A stretch of 64,000 nt of DNA, from the NCBI RefSeq assembly GCF_001514305.1, contig NZ_KQ949091.1:94557-158556 (forward strand), read 5' to 3'. Positions 57,817 to 64,000 of the stretch are shown in pieces (position 1 is the stretch's first letter; each line of letters starts with the position of its first letter). Source of the stretch: Streptomyces dysideae (GTDB lineage Bacteria > Actinomycetota > Actinomycetes > Streptomycetales > Streptomycetaceae). The translations under genes and the position numbers were made by a program. The notes below the pieces were generated by a model. The model did not search any database. It was not told where the DNA came from and saw nothing but the letters and a program-made list of their open reading frames with translations.

Positions 57817-59067
57817 TCACGCCTTGGTGAGGTCCTCGACCTCCTCCTCGGGCTCGCGGCCCGGGGTCGGCAGGTTGAACTTGGTGATGGCGAACCGGAA
57901 GACGGTGTAGTAGATCGCCGCGAAGACCAGACCGATCGGGATGATCAGCCATGGCTTGGTTGCCAGGTTCCAGTTGAGTGCGTAGTCGATGAAGCCCGCG
58001 GAGAAGGTGAAGCCCGCGTGCACGCCGAGCGCCCAGGTGATCGCCATGGACAGGGCGGTCAGGACCGCGTGGATCACGTACAGCGCCGGGGCGATGAACA
58101 TGAACGCGAACTCGATCGGCTCGGTCACCCCGGTCACGAAGGAGGTCAGCGCGAGCGAGATCATCATGCCCATCACGGCCTTGCGGCGCTCGGGACGAGC
58201 GGAACGAGCGATGGCGATCGCCGCGGCCGGCAGACCGAACATCATGATCGGGAAGAAGCCCGACATGAACTGACCGGCCGTCGGGTCACCCGCGAAGAAG
58301 CGGTTCAGGTCGCCGTGGACCACCTCGCCGGCGGCGTTCGTGAAGTCGCCGATCTGGAACCAGGAGACGGTGTTCACGAACTGGTGCATGCCGACCGGGA
58401 TCAGCGCACGGTTGATCAGACCGAACAGACCCGCACCGAAGGCGCCGAGGCCGGTCATCCACTCGCCGAACTCGGAGATGACCTCACCGACCGGCTCCCA
58501 GACCAGGCCGAAGAAGACACCCATGACGGTGCCGACGAAGGCCATGATGATCGGCACCAGACGGCGGCCGTTGAAGAAGCCGAGCCAGTCGACCAGCTTG
58601 GTGCGGTGGAAGCGCTGCCACAGCACGGCGGCCAGCAGACCCATGACGATGCCGCCGAGGACACCGGGGTTGTTGTAGGTCGCGGCTATGTCCGCGCCAT
58701 CCTGGATCTTCGCCTCGGTGACCGGGAACGCCTTCAGGACGTTGCTGTAGACCAGGAAGCCGACCAGGGCGGCCAGCGCGGTCGAGCCGTCCGACTTCTT
58801 GGCGAAGCCGATGGCGACACCGATGCAGAACAGCATCGGCAGGTTGTCGAAGATCGCGCCACCGGCGGTGGCGAACACGGCCGCGACTTTGTCCCAGCCG
58901 AGGCCGTCCTTACCGAACACGTCGGGCTGGCCGAACCGGAGAAGCAGACCCGCCGCCGGCAGTACGGCGATCGGGAGCTGCAGGCTGCGGCCGACCTTCT
59001 GCAAACCCTGGAACAGGCCGGATCCCCGCTTCTTCGCGGGGGCCGCCGATGCGGTGGCGGTGCTCAT
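57817..59067 (-). CDS. nagE2: N-acetylglucosamine PTS permease, EIIC
   Basis: 416 residues with about ten membrane helices. Typical EIIC-Glc/GlcNAc segments are LQKVGRSLQLPIAVLPAAGLLLRFGQ, NLPMLFCIGVAIGFAKKSDGSTALAALVGFLVY, LGFFNGRRLVPIIMAFVGTVMGVFFG, and GVTEPIEFAFMFIAPALYVIHAVLTALSMAI. The permease of S. coelicolor at this position (NagE2) is the GlcNAc transporter and uses the EIIB encoded next door. Only one EIIC is present here; the second paralog found in S. coelicolor is not in this window. Two DasR boxes are immediately upstream. Confidence 0.9.
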   Translation of the reverse strand: MSTATASAAPAKKRGSGLFQGLQKVGRSLQLPIAVLPAAGLLLRFGQPDVFGKDGLGWDKVAAVFATAGGAIFDNLPMLFCIGVAIGFAKKSDGSTALAALVGFLVYSNVLKAFPVTEAKIQDGADIAATYNNPGVLGGIVMGLLAAVLWQRFHRTKLVDWLGFFNGRRLVPIIMAFVGTVMGVFFGLVWEPVGEVISEFGEWMTGLGAFGAGLFGLINRALIPVGMHQFVNTVSWFQIGDFTNAAGEVVHGDLNRFFAGDPTAGQFMSGFFPIMMFGLPAAAIAIARSARPERRKAVMGMMISLALTSFVTGVTEPIEFAFMFIAPALYVIHAVLTALSMAITWALGVHAGFTFSAGFIDYALNWNLATKPWLIIPIGLVFAAIYYTVFRFAITKFNLPTPGREPEEEVEDLTKA

Positions 59068-59085
59068 AGACTTCCTCCATCGGGT

Positions 59086-59101
59086 GGTGGTCTACACCAC
59101 T
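59086..59101. promoter_or_regulatory. DasR-responsive element 1 (dre)
   Basis: GGTGGTCTACACCACT, matching the 16-bp dre consensus ACTGGTCTAGACCACT at most positions, about 20 bases upstream of nagE2. DasR, a GntR-type repressor, is released by glucosamine-6-phosphate. Confidence 0.85.
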
Positions 59102-59102
59102 C

Positions 59103-59118
59103 AGTGGTGTAGACCTGT
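59103..59118. promoter_or_regulatory. DasR-responsive element 2 (dre)
   Basis: AGTGGTGTAGACCTGT, a second dre one base after the first. The right half is slightly degenerate (CCTGT for CCACT). Confidence 0.75.
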
Positions 59119-59228
59119 TGTAGCAGATGAAGGATGCATAAGGAACCCGCGATTCCCGTGACCGCAGGCCTACGTGGAGTTACGTGGAGCTACGCCTTGA
59201 CGGTGGGCGGGTTGGCGGCCGTCCATAG

Positions 59229-59244
59229 GGTGGTGTAGACCAGT
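59229..59244. promoter_or_regulatory. DasR-responsive element 3 (dre), nagF side
   Basis: GGTGGTGTAGACCAGT, a near-perfect dre about 120 bases before nagF. Its centre GTGTAGAC is identical to that of site 2. Confidence 0.85.
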
Positions 59245-59361
59245 CGGCGGACGGTGCGCTGTCGTGAAAGCCATCCTTCGGCATCCACGACATGACCGCT
59301 CGCAAAGATGGGGCAACTGTGGATTACTGCCACAAGGCGGTTCGGACCAGGGAGAAGGAAC

Positions 59362-59595
59362 ATGGCCAGCAAGGCTGAGAAGATCGTCGCCGGGCTCGGT
59401 GGCATCGACAACATCGAAGAGGTCGAAGGCTGCATCACCCGCCTGCGCACCGAGGTCGTGGACGCCGCCAAGGTCGACGAGGCCGCCCTGAAGGCCGCTG
59501 GAGCGCACGGAGTCGTGAAGATGGGCACGGCGATCCAGGTCGTCATCGGCACGGACGCCGACCCGATCGCCGCGGAGATCGAGGACATGATGTGA
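59362..59595 (+). CDS. nagF: PTS EIIB component for GlcNAc
   Basis: 77 residues: MASKAEKIVAGLGGIDNIEEVEGCITRLRTEVVDAAKVDEAALKAAGAHGVVKMGTAIQVVIG. The phosphorylated cysteine is C24 in the family-typical EGCITRLR. It receives phosphate from EIIA (Crr) and passes it to the sugar bound by NagE. GGAGAAGGAAC precedes the ATG. A dre box sits upstream, so nagF and nagE2 share DasR control. Confidence 0.93.
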   Translation: MASKAEKIVAGLGGIDNIEEVEGCITRLRTEVVDAAKVDEAALKAAGAHGVVKMGTAIQVVIGTDADPIAAEIEDMM

Positions 59596-59628
59596 AACCG
59601 CGGGATCATCCCCGGCTTCACCCCCTGA

Positions 59629-59656
59629 GGGCCCCTGCCCACGGCGGGAGGGGCCC
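59629..59656 (+). terminator. Terminator after nagF
   Basis: GGGCCCCT pairs with AGGGGCCC (8 bp), with a partly paired GCCC...CGGG interior. 33 bases after the stop; CTTCCG follows. Confidence 0.65.
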
Positions 59657-59685
59657 CTTCCGTATGTGCCGCTAGGCTCAGCGGC

Positions 59686-60423
59686 ATGTCACGCATCGAC
59701 GGCCGCACCCCCGAACAGCTCCGCCCCGTCACCATCGAACGCGGCTGGAGCAAGCACGCCGAGGGCTCCGTCCTCGTCTCCTTCGGCGACACGAAGGTCT
59801 TCTGCACCGCCTCCGTCACCGAAGGCGTCCCCCGCTGGCGCAAAGGCAGCGGCGAGGGCTGGGTCACCGCGGAGTACTCCATGCTGCCCCGCGCCACCAA
59901 CACCCGCGGCGACCGCGAATCCGTACGCGGCAAGATCGGCGGCCGCACCCACGAGATCAGCCGCCTCATCGGCCGCTCCCTGCGCGCGGTCATCGACTAC
60001 AAGGCGCTCGGCGAGAACACGATCGTCCTCGACTGCGACGTCCTCCAGGCCGACGGCGGCACCCGCACCGCAGCCATCACCGGCGCCTACGTCGCCCTCG
60101 CCGACGCCATCGCCTGGGCCCAGGGCAAGAAGCTCGTCAAGGCCGGCCGCCAGCCCCTGACGGGCACGGTGTCGGCGGTCTCGGTCGGCATCGTCGGCGG
60201 AGTCCCGCTCCTGGACCTCTGCTACGAGGAGGACGTCCGCGCCGAGACCGACATGAACGTCGTCTGCACCGGCGACGGCCGCTTCGTCGAGGTCCAGGGC
60301 ACCGCCGAGGCCGAGCCCTTCGCCCGCGAGGAGCTCAACGCCCTGCTGGACCTTGCCGTTTCGGGCTGCACGGAGCTGGCGGACCTCCAGCGCAAGGCAC
60401 TTGATAGGGTCCTCGAAAAGTAA
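59686..60423 (+). CDS. rph: Ribonuclease PH
   Basis: 245 residues: RIDGRTPEQLRPVTIERGWSKHAEGSVLVSFGDTKVFCTASVTEGVPRWRKGSGEGWVTAEYSMLPRATNTRGDRESVRGKIGGRTHEISRLIGRSLRAVID. The phosphate-binding RTHEISRLIGRSLR and the later VLDCDVLQADGGTRTAAITGAYVAL are diagnostic. It trims tRNA 3' ends phosphorolytically. RdgB follows on the same strand 596 bp downstream with a lipoprotein gene between. Confidence 0.95.
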   Translation: MSRIDGRTPEQLRPVTIERGWSKHAEGSVLVSFGDTKVFCTASVTEGVPRWRKGSGEGWVTAEYSMLPRATNTRGDRESVRGKIGGRTHEISRLIGRSLRAVIDYKALGENTIVLDCDVLQADGGTRTAAITGAYVALADAIAWAQGKKLVKAGRQPLTGTVSAVSVGIVGGVPLLDLCYEEDVRAETDMNVVCTGDGRFVEVQGTAEAEPFAREELNALLDLAVSGCTELADLQRKALDRVLEK

Positions 60424-60564
60424 AGGGAACACCAAGAAGGGTGGCCGACGGAGGCAACCCCGCCGCCCGCCCCGGCGTCCCTAGGGGTACGGGCGTACGG
60501 CACACCACTGTACGCCCGGCCAACACGGGGGCCTGCGAGGCCTGAGCAGGGAGGAAGCACAGCC

Positions 60565-60972
60565 ATGGCCACGAGCCGACGCGGTCTTCGCAGTCGTATC
60601 ACCATCGCCGCCGCAGCAGTGGCGGCCGTCGCGCTGACCGCCGGACTGACCACCGGCTGCGATGCCGTCAGCAAGGCACTGGACTGCGTCCAGACCGCCG
60701 ACGCCATCGCCGACAGCGTCACGGACCTCCAGCAGGCCGTCGAGGGCGCCGCGAACGACCCGACCCAGCTCGAGGAGTCCCTCGACTCCATCGACAAGAA
60801 CCTCGACGAGATCGGCGACAAGACCGACAACGCCGACGTCAACAAGGCGGTCGACGACCTTAACAAGGCCGTCAACAACGTCCGTACGGCCGTCAAGAAC
60901 GGCGACGAGACGCCGGACATCAGCCCGGTGACCGACGCGGCCGGCGAACTGACGAAGGTCTGCACGCCGTAA
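60565..60972 (+). CDS. Secreted lipoprotein, helical
   Basis: 135 residues. A lipoprotein signal ends in LTTGC with C32 as the lipid-modified residue. The mature part is helical with two coil-like heptad stretches (DAVSKALDCVQTADAIADSVTDLQQAVEGAANDP, DSIDKNLDEIGDKTDNADVNKAVDDLNKAVNNVRTAVKNG). It ends ELTKVCTP, giving a likely disulfide between the two cysteines of the mature part. Function unknown; in Streptomyces similar proteins sit between rph and rdgB. GGAGGAAG precedes the ATG. Confidence 0.8.
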   Translation: MATSRRGLRSRITIAAAAVAAVALTAGLTTGCDAVSKALDCVQTADAIADSVTDLQQAVEGAANDPTQLEESLDSIDKNLDEIGDKTDNADVNKAVDDLNKAVNNVRTAVKNGDETPDISPVTDAAGELTKVCTP

Positions 60973-61018
60973 CAGGGCCGGGGCGGGGATCCTGGCGGCT
61001 CCTGGGACACTGAACCCC

Positions 61019-61621
61019 ATGACCCGCTTGATCCTCGCCACCCGCAACGCCGGAAAGATCACCGAGCTCAGGTCGATCCTCGCCGACGCAGGCCTCTCCC
61101 ACGACCTCGTCGGCGCGGACGCCTATCCCGACATCCCCGACGTCAAGGAAACAGGCGTCACCTTCGCGGAAAACGCCCTGCTCAAGGCCCACGCCCTGGC
61201 CCAGGCAACGGGCCTGCCTGCGATCGCCGACGACTCCGGCCTCTGCGTGGACGTCCTGAACGGCGCCCCCGGCATCTTCTCCGCCCGCTGGTCCGGCCAC
61301 CACGGCGACGACAAGGCCAACCTGGACCTCCTGCTGGCCCAGCTCGCCGACATCGACGACGCGCATCGGGGCGCCCACTTCGCGTGCGCGGCGGCGCTTG
61401 CTCTTCCCGACGGCACGGAGAGGGTGGTCGAGGGACAGCTGAGGGGGGTACTGCGGCATGCGCCGGTGGGCACGAACGGGTTCGGCTACGACCCGATCTT
61501 GCAGCCGGAGGGGGAGACGCGGACGTGCGCCGAGCTGACCGCCGCAGAGAAGAACGCGATCAGCCATCGGGGGGAGGCGTTCAGGGCGCTGGTACCGGTG
61601 GTGCGGGAGTTGTTGGGCTGA
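61019..61621 (+). CDS. rdgB: XTP/dITP pyrophosphatase
   Basis: 200 residues: LILATRNAGKITELRSILADAGLSHDLVG at the start, ETGVTFAENALLKAHALAQATGLPAIADDSGLCVDVLNGAPGIFSARWSG in the centre and GTNGFGYDPILQPEGETRTCAELTAAEKNAISHRGEAFRAL at the end. All are diagnostic of Ham1/RdgB enzymes that remove non-canonical purine triphosphates. It follows the rph-lipoprotein pair, the usual partner order. Confidence 0.95.
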   Translation: MTRLILATRNAGKITELRSILADAGLSHDLVGADAYPDIPDVKETGVTFAENALLKAHALAQATGLPAIADDSGLCVDVLNGAPGIFSARWSGHHGDDKANLDLLLAQLADIDDAHRGAHFACAAALALPDGTERVVEGQLRGVLRHAPVGTNGFGYDPILQPEGETRTCAELTAAEKNAISHRGEAFRALVPVVRELLG

Positions 61622-61630
61622 GGCGACGAA

Positions 61631-61661
61631 GGTCCACCCGGCTACATGCTCCGAGTGGACC
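61631..61661. terminator. Hairpin between rdgB and the tRNA-Leu gene
   Basis: GGTCCAC pairs with GTGGACC over a 17-base loop. It probably stops both rdgB (plus) and the tRNA transcript (minus). Confidence 0.6.
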
Positions 61662-61676
61662 TTCGATTCAAAGGTG

Positions 61677-61760
61677 TACGGCCGGAGGGACTCGAACCCT
61701 CAAGGGATTTCTCCCGCAACACCCTAAATGTTGTGCGTAGGCCAATTCCGCCACGGCCGC
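61677..61760 (-). tRNA. tRNA-Leu (anticodon UAG)
   Basis: 84 nt on the minus strand. The acceptor GCGGCCG pairs with CGGCCGT (G1-U72 wobble), discriminator A. The D-arm lies in GTGGCGGAATTGGCCTACGC, the anticodon loop is TTTAGGG closed by CAACA/TGTTG, giving anticodon TAG; a long variable arm (CGGGAGAAATCCCTTG), and T-arm GAGGG-TTCGAGT-CCCTC. CCA is not encoded. The variable-arm length fits class II leucine tRNA. It is not bldA (UAA). Confidence 0.95.
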
Positions 61761-61813
61761 CCATATCGGTCATTGTGCTCGACCGGCAGTGCTCAGTGTA
61801 CGGGGAGATCAGC

Positions 61814-62842
61814 TCATCCGGCGAGGGGGACCGGCCCTTTCCGGCGACACCACGTCTCTGTCAACGCATGGCAGTTGGGGCACAGGTATCGCAGATTCTC
61901 GCGACGGTTGTCGCGCCACTCCCCGTTGACATGGTCGATCTGCAAGGTGATCGGCTGCCCCAGCCACTCGCCCTTGTTGCCGCAGGTCTCACACGCATAG
62001 GGCACCCCGGTCTCGGTCAGTGCACGGTGAAGTTGAGTCCTGTTGGTCCGCCCGGCGTGATCGGGGAGTACGACGAGAACTCGGTGGGCGGTGGGTGCGG
62101 GCGCCGGACGTTCCGGCCGTCCCCATGCCCTGCGTGTGAAGTGGCTCGTGTCGAGGCCGAGTCGAGCCGCCGCTCGCCGGACCCGCCGGTGATTGGTGTC
62201 GTTGACGTCCAGGCCGAGACCGCGCATCACATCGGCGTAGCTGGCGGAGTGCCGTACGAGGTCGCGGAGTCTGTCCTCGGGGATCGATACGCGCTGGTGC
62301 GAGAAGTGCCTTGTGTCGATGTGTCGGGCGCGCAGCATGTGGCTGAGGGTTGCGCGCGAGCGGCTGTCGTCCGGTACACCCGGTGTGCGAGCCACGCCGC
62401 GCACACTGGTCGCCGTTGCTGCGGCTGCCCTGAGTTCTTCAGTGGTGAAGGGCAGGTCCAGTTCGGTCCTGTTGATGCCGGGGAAGTGGCTGATGTCGAT
62501 ACCTGCTGCGTGGATGCGGCGGCGGATGTGAGACAGAGTGCCGGTGGCTGGGGTGGCGCCCAGCTTCAGTGCCACTTCGCGCAGCGAGGACGACGAGGCG
62601 GCGGCTTCGGCAATGGCGGAGTCCGGGTACTTGCGCCATGGACTGCGCTTGGCGAAGTGGCTTGTGTCGAGTCCATGCCCCGCCACTTTCTCCTGCAGTA
62701 CGCGGCGTTGTCCTCCGCTTGTCCTGAGACCGAGCCGCCGCATCAGATCGGTCCAGTTGCGGGCCTCGGCGACAACCGGTGCGAGCTGATCCTTGCCGTA
62801 CGAGTCCGTGGCGCTCGGTGCCGATTGCGGTGCGTTCTGCAT
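61814..62842 (-). CDS. HNH endonuclease with four tandem N-terminal repeats
   Basis: 342 residues. The C-terminal HNH domain has C284-ETC287, D303-H304 (QIDHVNG), N and RYLC321-PNC324. The N-terminal 240 residues contain four related modules each ending in a motif like GLDTSHF: residues 57-63, 114-120, 174-180 and 229-235. Each module has a helix pair with the pattern RRxLxxxxHGxDTSHF, likely a DNA-binding repeat. Such repeats are known from homing-type or phage HNH enzymes. It stands next to tRNA-Leu, a common integration site. GGAGGGGG lies six bases before the ATG. Target unknown. Confidence 0.8.
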   Translation of the reverse strand: MQNAPQSAPSATDSYGKDQLAPVVAEARNWTDLMRRLGLRTSGGQRRVLQEKVAGHGLDTSHFAKRSPWRKYPDSAIAEAAASSSSLREVALKLGATPATGTLSHIRRRIHAAGIDISHFPGINRTELDLPFTTEELRAAAATATSVRGVARTPGVPDDSRSRATLSHMLRARHIDTRHFSHQRVSIPEDRLRDLVRHSASYADVMRGLGLDVNDTNHRRVRRAAARLGLDTSHFTRRAWGRPERPAPAPTAHRVLVVLPDHAGRTNRTQLHRALTETGVPYACETCGNKGEWLGQPITLQIDHVNGEWRDNRRENLRYLCPNCHALTETWCRRKGPVPLAG

Positions 62843-62960
62843 GGACGTCCCCCTCCGTTTCCGGCCACACGTTCGTGGCCTCGTACGGAGTAACGAACCG
62901 CTGATCAGACAGTCACGCTCGACATGTAAAAGGGCTGATAGATTGATGTTGATCAGTGAG

Positions 62961-63002
62961 GCCTTCCGGGCGTGGACGCTTGTCCGTTCGGGAGGCTTTT
63001 TT
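62961..63002 (+). terminator. Intrinsic terminator immediately before the GNAT start
   Basis: GCCTTCCGGG pairs with TTCGGGAGGC (10 bp with G-T pairs), with an inner GGAC-GCTT-GTCC hairpin, and six T residues at 62997-63002. The right strand holds the GNAT gene's Shine-Dalgarno sequence GGGAGG, and the ATG starts one base after the T-run. This is an attenuator-like structure rather than the end of a known gene, because the divergent HNH gene starts 120 bp away. Confidence 0.6.
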
Positions 63003-63003
63003 C

Positions 63004-63513
63004 ATGACCTCAGACCTCAAGCTGGCTATTCGCCCAGCCACCCCCGCCGATCGCCCCGCGCTCGAACGCCTATGGCTCATGTTCCGGCACGACATGTCCG
63101 AGTTCGGTGGTCAACTGCCCAATCCCGACGGCACGTTCAGGAGTGAGCGGCTGGAGGCTGCCTTCTCCGGGGACGTGGACTGGGCGGCGTATCTCGTCAG
63201 CCGTGGTGGGCATCCCGTCGGGTTTGCCCTTGTGCGGGGGCTCAGTGGGGCTACTCGCGTGCTCAACAGCTTCTTTGTCGTGCGAGGGGCTCGGCGGACC
63301 GGCGTCGGGATGCGCGCCGTCCGGGATGTCGTCGCCCGGCATCCGGGGCAGTGGACGATCGCTTTTCAGGACGACAACACCGGTGCCGTCCGCTTCTGGC
63401 GGCGCGTAGCCGAGGCGCTCGCTCCCGGTGACTGGACCGAGGAGCGCAGGTCGGTGCCGCAGCGGGCCGACCTGGCTCCTGATGTCTGGGTGTCGTTCGG
63501 ATACCCGGGTTAG
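63004..63513 (+). CDS. GNAT family N-acetyltransferase
   Basis: 169 residues from ATG 63004 (MTSDLKLAIRPATPADRPALERLWLMFRHDMSEFGGQLP). The acetyl-CoA loop is NSFFVVRGARRTGVGMRAVRDVVARHPGQWTIAFQDDNTGAVRFWRRVA, close to the RxxGxG pattern. The substrate is unknown. Its ribosome site is buried in a terminator hairpin, so expression may be conditional. The last four bases overlap the convergent bcp stop. Confidence 0.82.
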   Translation: MTSDLKLAIRPATPADRPALERLWLMFRHDMSEFGGQLPNPDGTFRSERLEAAFSGDVDWAAYLVSRGGHPVGFALVRGLSGATRVLNSFFVVRGARRTGVGMRAVRDVVARHPGQWTIAFQDDNTGAVRFWRRVAEALAPGDWTEERRSVPQRADLAPDVWVSFGYPG

Positions 63514-63977
63514 ATGCCCAGGTCCTTGATGATCTTCGTCACGTGTCCGGTTGCCCGGACGTTGTACAGGGCTCGCTCGACCTTGCCCTCCTCGTCAACG
63601 ATCACCGTGGAGCGGATGACGCCCATGTAGGTCTTGCCGTAGTTCTTCTTCTCGCCGAAGGCGCCGTAGGCCTCAGTGACGGTCTTGTCAGGGTCGGCGA
63701 GGAGGGTGATCTTCAGGGATTCCTTGTCGCGGAACTTCGCCAGCTTCTCGGGCTGGTCGGGGGAGACGCCGATGACGTCGTAGCCCGCGCCGGCCAGGAG
63801 CTCGAGGTTGTCCGTGAAGTCGCAGGCCTGCTTCGTGCAGCCGGGGGTCAGGGCCGCCGGGTAGAAGTAGACGATGACCTTGCGGCCCTTGTGGTCCGAC
63901 AGGGAGACGTCTTTGCCGTCGGCGTCGGGGAGGGTGAAGGCGGGGGCGGTGTCGCCGGGCTGGAGTCGCTCGCTCAT
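63510..63977 (-). CDS. bcp: Thioredoxin-dependent peroxiredoxin Bcp
   Basis: 155 residues: LQPGDTAPAFTLPDADGKDVSLSDHKGRKVIVYFYPAALTPGCTKQACDF with peroxidatic C47 and resolving C52, the atypical 2-Cys BCP arrangement. It reduces hydroperoxides in the cytoplasm. The remaining 23 bases after the start are non-coding window edge. Confidence 0.95.
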   Translation of the reverse strand: MSERLQPGDTAPAFTLPDADGKDVSLSDHKGRKVIVYFYPAALTPGCTKQACDFTDNLELLAGAGYDVIGVSPDQPEKLAKFRDKESLKITLLADPDKTVTEAYGAFGEKKNYGKTYMGVIRSTVIVDEEGKVERALYNVRATGHVTKIIKDLGI

Positions 63978-64000
63978 CGATCCAGCGTAACGGGGGGTCC

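Noticed and set aside
61677..61760. bldA (tRNA-Leu-UAA)
   Set aside because: The anticodon loop reads TTTAGGG, giving UAG, not UAA.

Overview
This window is chromosomal DNA of a Streptomyces or very close relative. Coding sequence is GC-rich with G/C at third positions, GTG starts and 4-base stop/start overlaps are common, and several genes are typical of the genus: an SsgG-like SsgA-family protein, a SigU-type ECF sigma factor with its anti-sigma factor, DasR (dre) boxes around N-acetylglucosamine PTS genes, and a Mec-CysO-CysM cysteine module. From memory, the gene order resembles the core region around SCO2900-SCO2960 of S. coelicolor, with local losses and insertions. This was not checked by alignment.

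Layout. 1-9.9 kb: proline/glutamine-rich protein (partial), nitrate/nitrite transporter, HemD-winged-helix fusion, CGNR zinc-finger protein, sigma/anti-sigma pair, HelD-like ATPase, a candidate structured RNA with a perfect terminator, and malic enzyme. 10-15 kb: HU and MurA convergent on a bidirectional terminator, YqgE, DUF3039, the wreck of a sugar ABC permease, and a GH20 beta-N-acetylhexosaminidase. 15.4-20.9 kb: five coupled genes for a xanthine-dehydrogenase-type molybdoenzyme, a 38-residue membrane protein and a P-loop kinase. 21-30.6 kb: tandem SUKH-4 protein, GNAT, WYL regulator, DinB relic, VOC protein, MFS exporter, antitoxin/Doc pair, SF2 helicase, IclR regulator, Lon-like secreted protease.

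30.65-33.67 kb is a mobile island. Imperfect 18-bp inverted repeats enclose a broken IS5-type DDE transposase and a large TnpB-like gene, and the repeats supply the stop codons of the genes on both sides. 33.7-36.3 kb: ArsR-type regulator with a dense operator array, and an osmoprotectant-type ABC transporter that lost nearly all of its ATPase gene, so two permeases are now joined in frame. 36.5-49.3 kb: Lrp regulator divergent from HPPD, a frameshifted TagC-like gene, TPR protein, FAD-linked oxidase, SsgG, two RDD membrane proteins, M6 protease, nicotinamidase. 49.6-57.5 kb: NAPRTase, ClpS, DUF2017, AgcS symporter, Mec, a cysteine-type leader peptide, CysO, CysM, membrane-anchored PemK/MazF-like protein, metallo-beta-lactamase-fold enzyme. 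57.8-64 kb: NagE2/NagF PTS with three dre boxes, RNase PH, lipoprotein, RdgB, tRNA-Leu(UAG), HNH nuclease with four repeats, GNAT behind an attenuator-like hairpin, and Bcp.

Functional themes are NAD salvage (PncA, PncB), GlcNAc acquisition (GH20, NagE/NagF) and cysteine synthesis on a carrier protein (Mec, CysO, CysM). Three copies of a palindromic CTAG-ended element are placed so that CTAG supplies the TAG stop codon of the adjacent gene. Decay by deletion recurs in the sugar permease, DinB, OpuC ATPase, TagC-like gene and IS transposase.
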